Positions 1-11,358 are shown, counted from the stretch's first letter. The stretch is 64,000 nucleotides of DNA from Beta vulgaris subsp. vulgaris (GCF_026745355.1 NC_079209.1:38383505-38447504); one strand, 5' to 3'. Notes: generated from the sequence alone by a model not told the origin. Program-made: numbers and translations.

Positions 1-1395
1 GTAGCCATCAGGCCCAGCTGATTTGTTATGATCAATATCAAAAATAGCAGCCTTCACTTCATCTGCATTGAAAGGTGCACACAGGGCAATTTGATTCTCA
101 TGAGACACCACCTTTCCCTCAGCAATTATTGTGTTGCTAACATAAGCTACTGCCTCACTTTCAGTCCCTAAGAGCTGCTCATAGTAATTGAGAAAAGCCT
201 CCTCAACCTCCTTTATTCCCTCTCTCCAAATCCCCTCTTTATCTTTTATTCTTAAAACTTGAGCCTGCTGCCTCCTCTTCTTCAAACATGCATGAAAATA
301 TGCAGTGTTTTCATCTCCTCCCTTAATCCATTCATTCTTAATTTTCTGCTTCAACAAACTCATTCTGGCAGAATTTATCTCCTCATACTCCTTCCTTGCT
401 CTCTCCTCCTGCTGATGAAGTATAGTATTATGAGGATCTGTATATATGGCTTCCTGAATGTTCATGAACTTATCCATAGCAATTTTAACATCAATCTCCA
501 TATTAGTAAACTTCTCCCTATGAAGTGTTCTAAGGGGTTGTTTCAAAGCCTTTAGCTTACAAACAACTTTATACATAGCTACACCAGATATTACAGATTG
601 CCAAGAATTCTGCACAATCTGAACAAACTCTTCAGTTTTACCCCACATGTTACAAAATTTAGATGATCTAGATCTGCCTCTCACCTCAGCATCAAGATGC
701 ACAATACAGGGGCTATGACCAGATATATATTCAGGCAAAAACACAGCACTAGCTTCCTTGAAAACATCATGCCACCAATCATTACATAAAACTCTGTCAA
801 TCTTTGTGAAAACTCTATTCTCCCCCTCCTGCTTATTCGACCAATTAAAGAAAGAACCACTAGAGATATGTTCACTGAGCTTGCAATCTCTAACACATTG
901 TCTGAAATTTGCTATCTCATCAAGAGTAATAGCAGACCCAATTCTCTCTCCCATATTTAGAACATTATTAAAGTCCCCTAGGACCACCCAAGGGCCTGTA
1001 ATAGTGGGAGTAATCATACGCAAAGCCCTCCATAAATCCTCTCTCCCCCTTGCATCATTAACACCATAAACTATAGTCACCTCAAACTGCCTTCCTGTAG
1101 CCTTATGAATTACCTGGCTATGAATAAACTGAGCCCTAGAATACTTCACATTCACCAAGAATAAGTGAGGTAGCCATATCAACCAAATTCTACCTCCTGT
1201 ATCATACAGATAATTAGAAACAACTGACCAGTCACCACACACCTTAGGATAAACTTTAGGAAAATTCCTAGCCTTTACCCTCGTCTCCAAGAGCCCAAAC
1301 AATCCCACTTGATGATGAGCCAAGAACCATTTGACATCATTATGCTTAGCTGGACTGTTTAGGCCCCTAACATTCCATATGCCTATTTTATCCAT
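1..1395 (-). CDS. LINE ORF2, endonuclease domain and start of reverse transcriptase (partial)
   Basis: The frame is open for all 465 codons from an ATG at 1395-1393 to the window edge; I checked every triplet for stops. The N-terminus carries the apurinic-type endonuclease/exonuclease/phosphatase fold: a start like WNVRGLN, a central LLETRV motif, then GDFNNVL and a SGHSP motif near residue 230. The last visible residues read KSAGPDGY, which leads into the RT domain. In this family the endonuclease nicks target DNA and the RT primes cDNA from the nick. The start codon overlaps the end of ORF1 in the 8-base string ATGGATAA, suggesting coupled or reinitiated translation. The conserved motifs argue for function, but the RT catalytic motif lies outside the window. 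Confidence 0.85.
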   Translation of the reverse strand, partial: MDKIGIWNVRGLNSPAKHNDVKWFLAHHQVGLFGLLETRVKARNFPKVYPKVCGDWSVVSNYLYDTGGRIWLIWLPHLFLVNVKYSRAQFIHSQVIHKATGRQFEVTIVYGVNDARGREDLWRALRMITPTITGPWVVLGDFNNVLNMGERIGSAITLDEIANFRQCVRDCKLSEHISSGSFFNWSNKQEGENRVFTKIDRVLCNDWWHDVFKEASAVFLPEYISGHSPCIVHLDAEVRGRSRSSKFCNMWGKTEEFVQIVQNSWQSVISGVAMYKVVCKLKALKQPLRTLHREKFTNMEIDVKIAMDKFMNIQEAIYTDPHNTILHQQEERARKEYEEINSARMSLLKQKIKNEWIKGGDENTAYFHACLKKRRQQAQVLRIKDKEGIWREGIKEVEEAFLNYYEQLLGTESEAVAYVSNTIIAEGKVVSHENQIALCAPFNADEVKAAIFDIDHNKSAGPDGY

Positions 1396-2767
1396 TAGGG
1401 GAAACCAATAGTTCCTCTACCTGCTTCAATTTTCCTTCCACAACCCTATTAGCATCCTCAGTTCCTGCTGCACTATCAGAGATAGTAACCTGTACCACAC
1501 CCATAACAAGTGGCTCCACATCCACTTGTTGATCATTCTGATTTGCAACCATCTCAGTCTGCTGAACAACACGTGCCATACTCTGCACAATATCCTCCTT
1601 CTGCTGAACAACAGGTTTTGTCACACTTACATTCTTAACAGGTTTCTTCCCACCAGCTAACTTAGTTTTTTCCACCCAAATTTGTCTAGGTTTCACTTTT
1701 TTCAATGCCAGCTCATACTTTTTTTGTCTACACTCCTCCACTGTATGCCCGATGCCTCCACAATCACAACAAAAAGTTGGTCGACACTCATATACCACCT
1801 TCTGTGTGATACTCATTCCCTTCTCATTCACAAATTTAATCTCTTCTGGAAATGGACTATCCAAATGAACTTCAACAAGAATTCGTGCATATTCCAGTAT
1901 GTCCTTCTGAGCTGTTGCTCTATCAGTTCTAATGGACTTTCCAATAAGACTAGAAATCTTATTCAAAGCAGAAGGACCCCAGTATTTCAAAGGTAATCCA
2001 GGCAATCGCACCCAAGTGGGAACAACCTTCACTTCTTCCGCCATTAAATCTAATTCAGGTGACCAATTTTTTACTATGACAGGTTTTCTATCATAGAGGA
2101 TAGGCCCAGCATCAGTCGCTTTCTGTTTCCCTTCCATGATCCTGAATCTAACGACAAAAACTCCATTACTCCCCATTGCAATCCTATCTATACCATATTT
2201 TCCCCATACTCTTCGAATAAAGCCATTGACAATTCTAGCTGGAGGTTTAATACCTAGAATGTAGCAAACAACAGCTGATTGCCAGAAAACTATTTCATCC
2301 TTAACATCCTCTTCAGTAAGGATCACTTCATTCGCATTTATAGTATTATTGTTATTCACCGGAATCTCCAGATTAATACCTTCCTCCCTAATTGTCTCAA
2401 ACAAATTAGTACTCCAGGAATGATTATTACCTGTAGTGCTGGCTAACTGTTGCATTGGATGAGGGGAAGGATTCACCACACTTCCAGATGCTGGCCTCAA
2501 AGGAGTACGACTGGATTCAATCCACTTCGCCATCTGCTGCCTAGCAACCTCAGCACTTGCTTTCTCCATCATCGAAGCATTCATATCCGCTGATGCTACT
2601 GAATCATTATCCTGTTCCTCTTCCGATGACCAACTCAATGTAGCATTATCCTGAATATCATTGACACTCACCTTCTTTTTCGCATCCCCTGATTGAGGTT
2701 TCTTCACTACCTTCACAGGTTGCTTAGCCTTCTTACCTCCATTGCCTTTTTTTGAACCCTTTGCCAT
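1388..2767 (-). CDS. LINE ORF1, DUF4283 plus CCHC zinc knuckle protein
   Basis: This is a 459-residue open frame starting ATG at 2767. The first 120 residues are low-complexity, Lys- and Ser-rich and probably disordered. Residues about 155-330 match the DUF4283 RNA-binding type seen in plant LINE gag-like proteins: a block around VFWQSAVVCYILG, then VWGKYGIDRI, then VPTWVRLPGLPLKYW. A single zinc knuckle follows near residue 335 (C-x2-C-x4-H-x4-C, read as CCDCGGIGHTVEEC). The tail is charged and low in complexity. The protein is expected to coat LINE RNA. A host DUF4283 gene is the alternative, but the ORF2 directly downstream makes LINE ORF1 much more likely. Confidence 0.85.
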   Translation of the reverse strand: MAKGSKKGNGGKKAKQPVKVVKKPQSGDAKKKVSVNDIQDNATLSWSSEEEQDNDSVASADMNASMMEKASAEVARQQMAKWIESSRTPLRPASGSVVNPSPHPMQQLASTTGNNHSWSTNLFETIREEGINLEIPVNNNNTINANEVILTEEDVKDEIVFWQSAVVCYILGIKPPARIVNGFIRRVWGKYGIDRIAMGSNGVFVVRFRIMEGKQKATDAGPILYDRKPVIVKNWSPELDLMAEEVKVVPTWVRLPGLPLKYWGPSALNKISSLIGKSIRTDRATAQKDILEYARILVEVHLDSPFPEEIKFVNEKGMSITQKVVYECRPTFCCDCGGIGHTVEECRQKKYELALKKVKPRQIWVEKTKLAGGKKPVKNVSVTKPVVQQKEDIVQSMARVVQQTEMVANQNDQQVDVEPLVMGVVQVTISDSAAGTEDANRVVEGKLKQVEELLVSPNG

Positions 2768-2979
2768 AGCTTCAGCACTCGCCGAGATTCAAATTACAGA
2801 AATGAAGATTTCACAGTTACGCTAACAATCCTAGAGAGAAGCAAGACTTTCTCTCTCTAGACTCTCATATCTTTTAAAAAGATAATAGACTCATACAAAC
2901 TTAGTCCCGCTTTATCTTCGGCGTGTTTTCTCTTTACCTCAAATATATTTCAGGTTTAATAATTAGTTTCAATAAGAGA

Positions 2980-3331
2980 GTGTTTGGTTGGATAATGGAA
3001 AATAATTTTAATGGAAAGTGGTTTTCCATACAAATCATTTTTCAAAACAAAACTCAATTCTAATTGAACTATCTTTGTTTGGTTGAAATTTATTTTTCTT
3101 TATTTGTGTTGTGTATTATTTGATAGAGGTAGAGAAAGTATGACTTCTCTTGCTTAACTAGAGAAAGTAATTAATTTTTCACTACTGGAAAATGAAGTCC
3201 AATCCATACTTTTTCCTCCTTGACCAGTCCAACCAAACAAAGGAAAGTAATGAAAATAGTTTTCTTTGAAAATAGTTTTCTTTGAAAATAGTTTTCTTTG
3301 AAAATACTTTCCTCAGCTCCTAACAAAGCAC
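2980..3331. mobile_element. MITE candidate (hAT-like ends)
   Basis: The left end GTGTTTGGTTGG and the right end (reverse complement GTGCTTTGTTAGG) form an imperfect terminal inverted repeat 352 bp apart. The body is AT-rich and non-coding and has an internal tandem repeat at 3262-3308. A clear target duplication is not visible, so superfamily and exact ends are uncertain. Confidence 0.45.
3258..3308. repeat. short tandem repeat, about 16-bp unit, three copies
   Basis: The word TTTTCTTTGAAAATAG is repeated head to tail about three times near the right end of the MITE candidate. Confidence 0.8.
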
Positions 3332-3651
3332 ATTAATTTCTAACTTCCACTAAATTTACATAAGTTCTAATAAATTCGATCACCTTACAAACTACACTTT
3401 AATAAATTTTAAATAAGTTTATATTAATTATAATCAATTTAAAAGTGTTCGGTTCAAATAAATTTAGATAATTAAAGCAAATAAAATACATCTTTAGTAG
3501 AAGGAAAAAAGTACATGAATTTTAGTTTCGAAGAGAGTACAATAATTATGCCCAGCTAGGGTCTTCCATGAATATACAATGAAATGGCACATAGGAAACA
3601 AATATGACATGGGTGGGAATAAAAAATATAAATACTCGCTGAATTGGATGA

Positions 3652-3987
3652 AGAAATGGCATTCTTCTTGCCATCCATCAGAAAATTCAAGATTTATACA
3701 TTGAAGGAGATAACCAAGTAGTTATAAGAATTTTGCAAGGGCAATATGAGTGCCCTTGGGGTATACAGACTCTCATTGAAGAAATACGACAACTTCTTAC
3801 TCATTTCAGATACTATACCATTAAACATATTTACCGGGAAGTCAATCGAGTAGCGGATCTCCTATCAAAAAAAGGTCACATTAGTTCAGCCAGCACAGCT
3901 GACATTGATTCGTCCACTGATCCTGATCTTCAAAAAATTGTAATCCTTGATTCGTTAGGTTTCTCCCTTGAGAAAAGGGTGTCCTAA
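3652..3987 (+). pseudogene. RNase H-like domain fragment (RVT_3 type)
   Basis: The frame is open for 112 codons. The protein shows the second half of a plant RNase H-like fold: YIEGDNQVV with its acidic residue, then a helix region ending HIYREVNRVADLLSKKGH, which matches the conserved RExNxxAD-LS/AK motif of RVT_3 domains. This domain sits at the C-terminus of plant LINE ORF2 proteins and also occurs as free-standing gene fragments. The first half, with the first catalytic Asp and the Glu, is absent: an in-frame TGA precedes it at 3649. I read it as a truncated LINE tail or domesticated relic rather than a working gene. Confidence 0.6.
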
Positions 3988-4196
3988 CTCTACTCATGTA
4001 CCAAAAAAAAAATCAAGATGTTGATATAGTTGGAATGAAGTAACAGCTATTGAGATACTATCACATGCAAATTGCAATGTTTGTCTCCTAATAACTATAG
4101 AAATTGCTTCCATTAATTCCAGGAATCGTGGGGCATTATGCTAGCGAAAGCACAATATTGTTATTGGATCATTGTATTAAATAGACAATCCAGTAA

Positions 4197-4203
4197 TATA
4201 TAT

Positions 4204-4273
<70 letters not shown>

Positions 4274-4275
4274 TT
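4197..4275. repeat. (AT)n microsatellite
   Basis: About 78 bases of nearly pure TA dinucleotides with a few single-base interruptions. Such a tract can extrude cruciforms and vary in length between individuals. Confidence 0.95.
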
Positions 4276-4689
4276 CATTAACTAGCTAGCTTTTAGACCC
4301 GTGCAAATTATATGAAATTTTGTTTGTTTTAATAATTTAAGATTTAAGATGTTTTTCTTAAAATCATGATATGCATATTAGCTTTTCATTAACGTTTTAT
4401 AATCGTGTATTGAGAATACTTTAAAACTGACTTATAACTTGTGTGTTAAGTGGCTGATGTAGTTAATATCATGTTGGATCAGGTGATCCAACATTTTTTT
4501 TAAAAAGGAGATTCAAAAAGTCTTTACTTTACCTATTGCTTCCCTCAGAGGTTCAAAGAATATCTTAATTGACACCACCATTAACACTCAGTCATGCAAC
4601 ACCTTCAGTTCCAACTTCCCTCAAACCTGCGCATGCTCTCTCTTGTCGTCCTGCACCAATGCAACACTACACAAGGTAACCTACTAGCC
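4276..4689. other. intergenic, no gene seen
   Basis: AT-rich sequence between the microsatellite and the gypsy fragment. I see no coding potential in it. Confidence 0.6.
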
Positions 4690-5800
4690 TTTTCTCGTGT
4701 CATAATGACTTTTTTTTGTCCGGCACAGTTAGACAAAGTTTAAATTCTAAGTTTTCATCCTTTGATTGACCCTCCCTAATCTCATCATAGATCAAGGGTT
4801 GAATTGACAATGAACCCAGCAATTCTTCAATACCTCCTTCTTCCAGTATTTCGAATGGCAGTTTCTCAAAATCTACACATAACTGACTCGGCAGCACCAT
4901 TACATTAACTGAATGAATCGACTTTCGACTCAACGCATCAGCAACAACATTAGCTTTCCCTCCATGATACTCGATTGCCAAATCATAATCCTTGATCAAC
5001 CCCAGCTACCTCCTCCGCCTCATGTTCAACTCCTTCTTAGTGAAAATATGCTTTAAGCTCTTATGATTCGTGTGCAACTTACACGTTGCCCATACACGTG
5101 TGCAACTAATTTAAGATCACAGGTTGGATAATTCACCTCATATGGTTTTACCTGCCTAGAAGCATAAGCGATGACCTTCCTATTATGCATCAATACACAT
5201 CCTAACCCATACTTTGTAGCATTATTATAAACATCATACTGCTAACTCTCGTCAATTAAAGCGATAGTCAACCTTTCCTTCAACGCCTAAAACGCTTCCT
5301 CACACTTTGGAGTCCAGTCAAACTTACATTCTTTCTTCATCACCTAGTCATTGGTCTCGAGATCTTCGAGAAATCCTTTACAAATCTTCGATAGTAACCA
5401 ACTAACCCAAGAAAACTCCATATACCAGACACCCTCTTCGGTGTTGGCTACTCGCGCACCACTTAAATCTTAGCATGATCCACCGAAACTCCTTCCTTTG
5501 AGATAACATGTCCTAAAAATGCAACCTCATCCAACCAAAAACTCACATTTAGAGAGTTTGGCGTACAACTTATTCTCTCTCAAGGTGGACAAAACTTTCC
5601 TCAAATGCAACTCATGACTACTCTTATACTTCAAATATATTAAAATATCATCTATAAACACAACCACATATTTATCCAAGTATAGCCTGAAAATTCTATG
5701 CATCAAATCCATGAACATTACAGGTGCGTTGGTCAGACCAAGCGGCATCACTGTGAAATCATAGTAACCATAACGCGTCCTAAACGCAATTGATAGGCTA
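4690..5800 (-). pseudogene. Ty3/gypsy reverse transcriptase-RNase H fragment, decayed
   Basis: Read on the minus strand, 5800-5527 gives RT core motifs of the chromovirus (Del/Tekay) type: [17 protein letters not shown] and the catalytic [10 protein letters not shown]. Further along, 5250-5000 gives broken RNase H sequence ([15 protein letters not shown]), and 4999-4700 gives the DALSRK box and linker. Several stops and frame changes break it, for example in 5020-5080. No gag, protease, integrase or LTR can be joined to it. Homology stops abruptly near 5795-5800, where unrelated sequence begins, marking a truncation or insertion point. Confidence 0.85.
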
Positions 5801-7081
5801 TCGTACACACGTCAAAAAATAATTCCTGCAAAACCTTCTAACAATGTAGAAGGGTAAGTAGAGTCGAATCCACAGAGAAATGATCGTTTTATCTAGTTTA
5901 TAAGGTATAGAGAAACTAAACAAGATCACAGATATTTGAATTAATTAAAGTTCTAAACTAATCAAACTACGAAAATCGGGCTAAAAAGGATTTAGGGTAA
6001 TGGTTCACCATGTTTATAACTATAATCTATAAAAATATCATCAATAGTTCAATCAATCAGATATCTAGAGCACAGGTTAATCCTTGGTCAAGCATTAACA
6101 CTCTCAAATAAACATATGCTAGTACGGTCCCTCAACATAATTAGATTTGCTAATTGTAGGTAAGCCTCTAAAGAGTATTATCTCTCGATCTATGACTCAA
6201 TATTAACAATATTTAATCAAACAATTGATCAGATTGCAAGATTAACAATAAAACACTAATCAATTACATAAATCAATAACTAATCAAACCACGAATAAAT
6301 ATCAATAAATAATCATAGCATATAAACATGGATTCTCAAACCCCTAGAAATAAAAAACTACTCTATCATGAAACAAATAATAAAATCTAAATCTACCAAG
6401 AAAAACATAATAAAAGAAATCAATGAAAGAAACTAATAGAATAATTCATGAATTAATGAAAAAGGATAAAAAAAACTAGGGTTTACACTAAAAACTAGAG
6501 GGAAAGAGAGGAGAAAACTAAAAACTCTAAAGTGAAACTAAATATCACTTGAAAGAGGCTAGAGAGAGAAAAAATGAAAACCTAACCTAAATAATATTCA
6601 ATAACCTAATATGCCTAGAAAAGTAATTTACAAGATAAGAAAAGTCTTAAATAAATCATTAATGAGCGGATTATGATATGATCGGCCGAAACTCTGTGAT
6701 ATATCTTTTACTATTTAGTGGCTCGGCCGAGGCTCCCAGATCCCTGTTACTTCTCTTTAGATTATTTAATAATTGTTGTATAATGAAATGATCTTTGCAG
6801 TTGATAGTAATTGAAGTTCATCCTTTGTTTTATATTTTGTTATCAAAAGTTGAATAGTCAATCTAATGGATGTAATAAATTGTCGTTTGTTTTTAATAAT
6901 ATTAAGACTTGATGTCGTGATTGTGTTGATTTAGGATTAAATAGTACCCCAATTGCTTATTTGATTGCCTTATCATTACAGTTGTGAAATTAATGCATAA
7001 TTTTAATCTAACTTAATTCATGATTATATGACTCACTTACTTTGAGTACGATTGATTTGGCTTTGAAGTATGAAGACCTCA
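5801..7081. other. unidentified repeat-like AT-rich DNA
   Basis: There is no open frame of note. The segment has a start motif around AGTAGAGTCGAATCCACAGA (5856-5875) of a kind seen in dispersed plant repeats, and two CGGCCGA words near 6684 and 6723. The last part, from about 6780, is interrupted by the Sirevirus and continues at 17362. I cannot name the repeat. Confidence 0.4.
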
Positions 7082-8187
7082 TGTTAGTCGAGTACAAACA
7101 CTAGATCAACTATAAGAGGGGGGGTGAATTGTAGTTATGGAGATTTTCAATCTTTTTGCGGAAATAAAACAAACTTTAACTAATAAAGAGACAAGTACAT
7201 AAACTTGAACGAGATAAGCACACGGGATTTTTACAAGGAAAACTTCCTAGGCCCAATAAGAAGAAAAACCTTGACCACGAGAGATTTTGACTCAAATTCT
7301 CTTTAATATACTAGGCCAAAAGACTCACTTTTGTACAACCTAATATTGGACCTTCTCAGTTCCTCTAAGAACTTGTTCTCAGACACCTTGTTCCCCCTGA
7401 ACACGTGACTATCTCACTAGACTTCGCTGGAAGTCTTCTCTTTCTCTCTTCTCTTTCTCTTTTTTTTTCTCAAATGATTACAGACTTTTGTTTCTCTCAA
7501 TCCAAGCTCTAATACAATGATTGACAATGAATGAAGAGTAGAAAACGAATACACTTTCTTAGAATAATATTACATGAAAATCTGAAAGTATTTCTCCTTA
7601 AGTTCGTTAAATCACAACTATATGTAGATTGTTGATTGCTCCATGATTTTCTCCACATGTACATAGTGGGAGGTAAAATTTAGATGCACACCATCCACTA
7701 TGTAGCCGTTAGAATTTGCTTAACCGCTTCCACATCTTCAGCCACGATATCGCGCACCAAGGTAGGTAGGTTGTTGTGCAACCTAAAAGCTAGGAACCAC
7801 TTCATTATTCCTCCTTTGTAGCGCTAGAAGTTAGCCGGTTTCTTCAAATCAAATTGTGTTACTTGCTGCCACTTATTGTCCTGCGCATAAACAACTAACT
7901 TCCCCTAACATTATGGATTCTAACTTTTCACAAATTAAAGTCCATAATATAAACATGTATAAAGCCGTTAAAAACACATTTAGACTAAATAACTTAATTT
8001 TGATTAAACTCATAATCAATTCTTCATATATAAGTTATTTAATAAACTATTTGTGAGATAAAATAATAAACCTAAAATACATTATATAAATAAACGCAAA
8101 TAACTAAATCTAACAAAACCAACTAAACGAAAGAACTAAATTAAACTAAGGTAAATATTTGTCATTATCAAAATAGTGAATACAACA
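7082..8187 (-). repeat. 3' LTR of the Sirevirus-like element
   Basis: 1106 bp, reading TGTTAGTCGAG at its left end and ending in ACAACA. It is a direct repeat of 16260-17361 with scattered substitutions and small indels (for example the G run after CTATAAGA). Because the element is on the minus strand, this copy is the 3' LTR. Confidence 0.95.
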
Positions 8188-8208
8188 ATATTCCCCGGCC
8201 CCTTTTTA
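8188..8208 (-). other. polypurine tract
   Basis: Directly inside the 3' LTR the minus strand reads a purine-rich tract (AAAAAGGGG, then CCGGGGAATAT). This is the expected plus-strand primer position. Confidence 0.7.
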
Positions 8209-8764
8209 ATGATGGCAAATAATATTGGTAAAAAAAATTTTATTTTTATCATAAAGAAATAAAAATAACAAAGAGACAAGACTCAACTAAGTAACACAAC
8301 CTAAGTAACTAGACTGAACTAAGACAAGGAAACAGGGACTAAGAGTGATAAAAAAAAACTATAGGAACTAAGATGAAAAAAATTTGACTATACCAATAAC
8401 ATCTCTTCCCCCTTTTATCATTATCAAAACTAAGGTTATGGACCTGCAGCACTAGAGAGTCAACAGTCTAGGCAGTAAGCAAGTAGCTCAAACAGATATC
8501 TCATAATGTTAGCCATCCTAGCACACCAAAAATACGAAAGAGAGAAAGCAATAAGATGGACAGCAGGCAATGAGCAAAATGCACAACACAAGAGTAAAGA
8601 GAAGAGAGTAGATACGAAAGTAAAAGAAATTGTTCAACCAATATTACAGCCAAAAGAACTTGTCCAATTAAGCATAGTTTTAAAGAAAGAAGTTAGGGCT
8701 TGGGGCGTTTGAAGAGAGTGGTGACCACGGAATCGATCTTGGAGACTACACCATCAACCTTGTT

Positions 8765-10087
8765 TTAGATTGTAGTATCAGCCTGCTTGATAGCTACCAA
8801 GCCCTGCTGCTGCTGAGAGTCCAAGTTTGATACAGAGGCTCCAATGATGTTGATCCTAGAATGCAGGAGAGTCAGAGATTCTTGAATACCCCGTAGCATT
8901 CCATGAATCCCAGTAGTTGAAAGCAGAGGGAAGTCAACTGCAGTAGAAGGAACTTGATCGGAGTCCAAGTTAATCAGCACAGCATCACCCTGATCCTGCT
9001 CCTTTAGAGACTTGGACCCAGCAAGTCTTTGGCTCTTCCTCACATAACCAGCAGGAACTCCTTCTTCACCCAATTTTCTCTTAGAACCCACCTCTAACTT
9101 AACAGGTGACTCCTCCCTCTCAAAATCTAGTTTTCCATTGACCACCCTTAAACTGAGTCTTGATAAGGTGTCTTTGGTTAAGTAGTTTTCAGGTTCAAGG
9201 TTAAAGGAGGGACTGGCAGGGAGTTTTACTTTGCTTTGTTTCAAAATGGTGGTGAGGAGATTTCCATAACCAACTTTGGTATTGTGAGAAATGCAGCATG
9301 ACAGATGAGAAATCATGAAAGAGGGAAAGTTAATCTTGATGTTCTTGGCGAAGCAATACATAATGGAGAGGTCCATTAGATTGACATGGGGCCTTTTGGG
9401 GGATCTGGGTAATACAAAACGCCACACAAACAAAAATAGAAGTTTATGAAAAGGAGAGAGTTCTTTTTGATCAAGGGACAGGGCAGTGAGATTTCCATTA
9501 AAGATTTCCATTAAAGAAAGTGAGAATTTTTTCATTAGAAGCTCCATTTATATTCAATTTTGCTTAACCCTTGACATATTCTTTGTACCCCTCATATGGT
9601 ACTTCAAACAGGTCACTTAATTTTTTCTCGGTTAGGGTTACAACACTCCCATTAATAACACTTACGCAAACACCTTCAGTAATATTAAAACTAGAACAAA
9701 AATCACACATTCTATTTCAAACAATCCGTCATCCAAACTAACTACTTTCATCCATTTTTGAAATCTCAGAATGTTCACAATTTTCGTCCATTTTGATTTT
9801 TTGCACCATGCAAGATCAATACAAAAACCCACAAGTAATTGAGAAAATTTTGTTTTCTTACCCCTCTTGGTAGGAATGTGAATTTCCTTTTCTTGAACGC
9901 TTTCAACTTTATTTTCTCCTTCTTCATGTTTTGGAGAGAGAAATTCGTGGGCAGAGTATACGGCTTTCGACCCCGTTGAGTCTTCTTTGGATTTTGAGGA
10001 TTCTTGATCACTAAGGTCTTCAAGTGATGGAGTTTTCTCCATCGGAAATCGCTCCTGGTCACCGAAATTTTTGTTGTGGGAAGACAT
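8765..10087 (-). pseudogene. envelope-like (post-pol) region of the Sirevirus
   Basis: Two minus-strand stretches, 10087-9662 (141 residues) and 9547-8765 (260 residues), lie between pol and the 3' LTR and probably derive from one frame. The first starts with an acidic, Ser-rich leader and has a Lys-rich segment (KRGKKTKF). The bridge at 9660-9560 reads a motif like VINGSVVTLT followed by VPYEG, which recalls the putative plant transposon protein domain found in such ORFs. The second part has basic RKSQRLAG and a C-terminal heptad-like, Gln-rich stretch. Stops near 9662 and 9563 break it. Function is unknown; an envelope role for plant copia proteins is a hypothesis in the literature, not something shown by this sequence. 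Confidence 0.65.
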
Positions 10088-10759
10088 GGTGAGAAGTTTT
10101 GGAGAGAGGTTGAAGAAGAGAGTTGTGAAAGTAGAGAGATGGAGTGAGGGAACAGTGATGTGATGGATTGGGTTTAAAAAGTAATGATGAAGTCGTGTGA
10201 AAGTAAATAAAAGGGTGTGAGGTTTATTGAAACGGTTTATGGGCTTTTGAGAGAATTTAATGAAATTTCTCTTTTCAACTTAGATTAACTGAATTTGTAT
10301 TTTGGGCTATAATAAATTTTGAAGCATTGAATCAAAGAATTTAAGAGAGATAAATAGAAAAGATAATTAAAGAATTTTGGAGATACAAAAGAAGAAAAAA
10401 AAAAGAAAAGAAAAAAAATTACTCTTGCATGTGATAAATTTTGTCCAAATTGTACATTCCACTTACTTATCAAATTATGTGCAAGGACACTAAGGGTAAT
10501 ATTCAAAGACAAATGTGAGTCCTTATACTTTACCCTAGGTGTATAAAATTTATTCATGTAAGTTGCATGGCACACTTAGTAAGAAATGACTCTTAGGGAA
10601 TTAATGTCATTGGTACATTCAAATAATTCTAATCATACCTAGTTCCAAGCGAATCTTTTCAAACCTGTCCCTGGATAGTGGCTTAGTCAAGATGTCGGCT
10701 ATTTGATTTTTCGGTGGGGCAAAAATCAACTTTGACTAGTCCCTTTTCTACATTATCCT

Positions 10760-11170
10760 TTAAGAAATGATGCGAATATGAATATGCTTGACCCTAGAGT
10801 GATGAATTGGATCCTTGGAAATGCATATGGCACTAGTGTTATCACAGCATATAGGAACACACTTAAATTTTATGCCAAAGTCGGGTACCTGTTGTTTGAT
10901 CCATAATACCTGGGAACAACACGCGGCTGCTGCTACATACTCGGCTTCAGCTGTTGAAAGAGCAATAGTGTTTTGCTTCTTTGAGCTCCAAGAGACTAAG
11001 CTTGTTCCCAGGAACAGGGCAATTTCAGAAGTGCTTTTTCGATTTACCAAGTCTCCAGCATAGTCAGCATCAGAGTAGCTAACTAGATCAAAGATGTCAC
11101 TTCGAGAATAGAATAAACAAAGATCATCGCTTCCTTTAAAATACCTAAGGATCCTTTTGACTGCTATCAA
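10760..11170 (-). pseudogene. Sirevirus pol, RNase H domain
   Basis: The minus strand reads the copia RNase H: SYSDADYAGD with the first catalytic Asp, the KSTS turn, WSSKKQNTIALSTAEAEY with the catalytic Glu, and CDNTSAI with a further Asp. The core is well preserved. It is separated from the RT frame by a stop or frame change near 11350-11170 and ends with an early stop at 10760, so no single polyprotein can be read. Confidence 0.88.
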
Positions 11171-11358
11171 GTGGCATTCCTTAGGGTTTGATTAGAATCT
11201 TGCACATAAACCAACACTAAAGGAAATATCAGGTCTACTTGTAGTTAAGTAAAGTAAGGATCCAATCATACCTCTATAGAGTTTCTAATCTATGGACTTA
11301 CCACTTGGATCCTCATCTAACCTTGTTCATGTTCCTATTGGAGTATGGTTGTTTTTGC

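Larger units (their letters stand above)
1..2880 (-). mobile_element. L1-type non-LTR retrotransposon (LINE), 5' part, off left edge
   Basis: Two consecutive open frames on the minus strand have the order of a plant L1-clade LINE: a nucleic-acid-binding ORF1 followed by an endonuclease/reverse-transcriptase ORF2. ORF2 continues past base 1, so the RT core, RNase H and poly(A) end are outside the window. The 5' boundary is not marked by a target duplication that I can see. I place it near 2880, just upstream of the ORF1 start, from loss of leader-like sequence. Both frames are free of stops, so the copy is young or still able to move. Confidence 0.85.
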
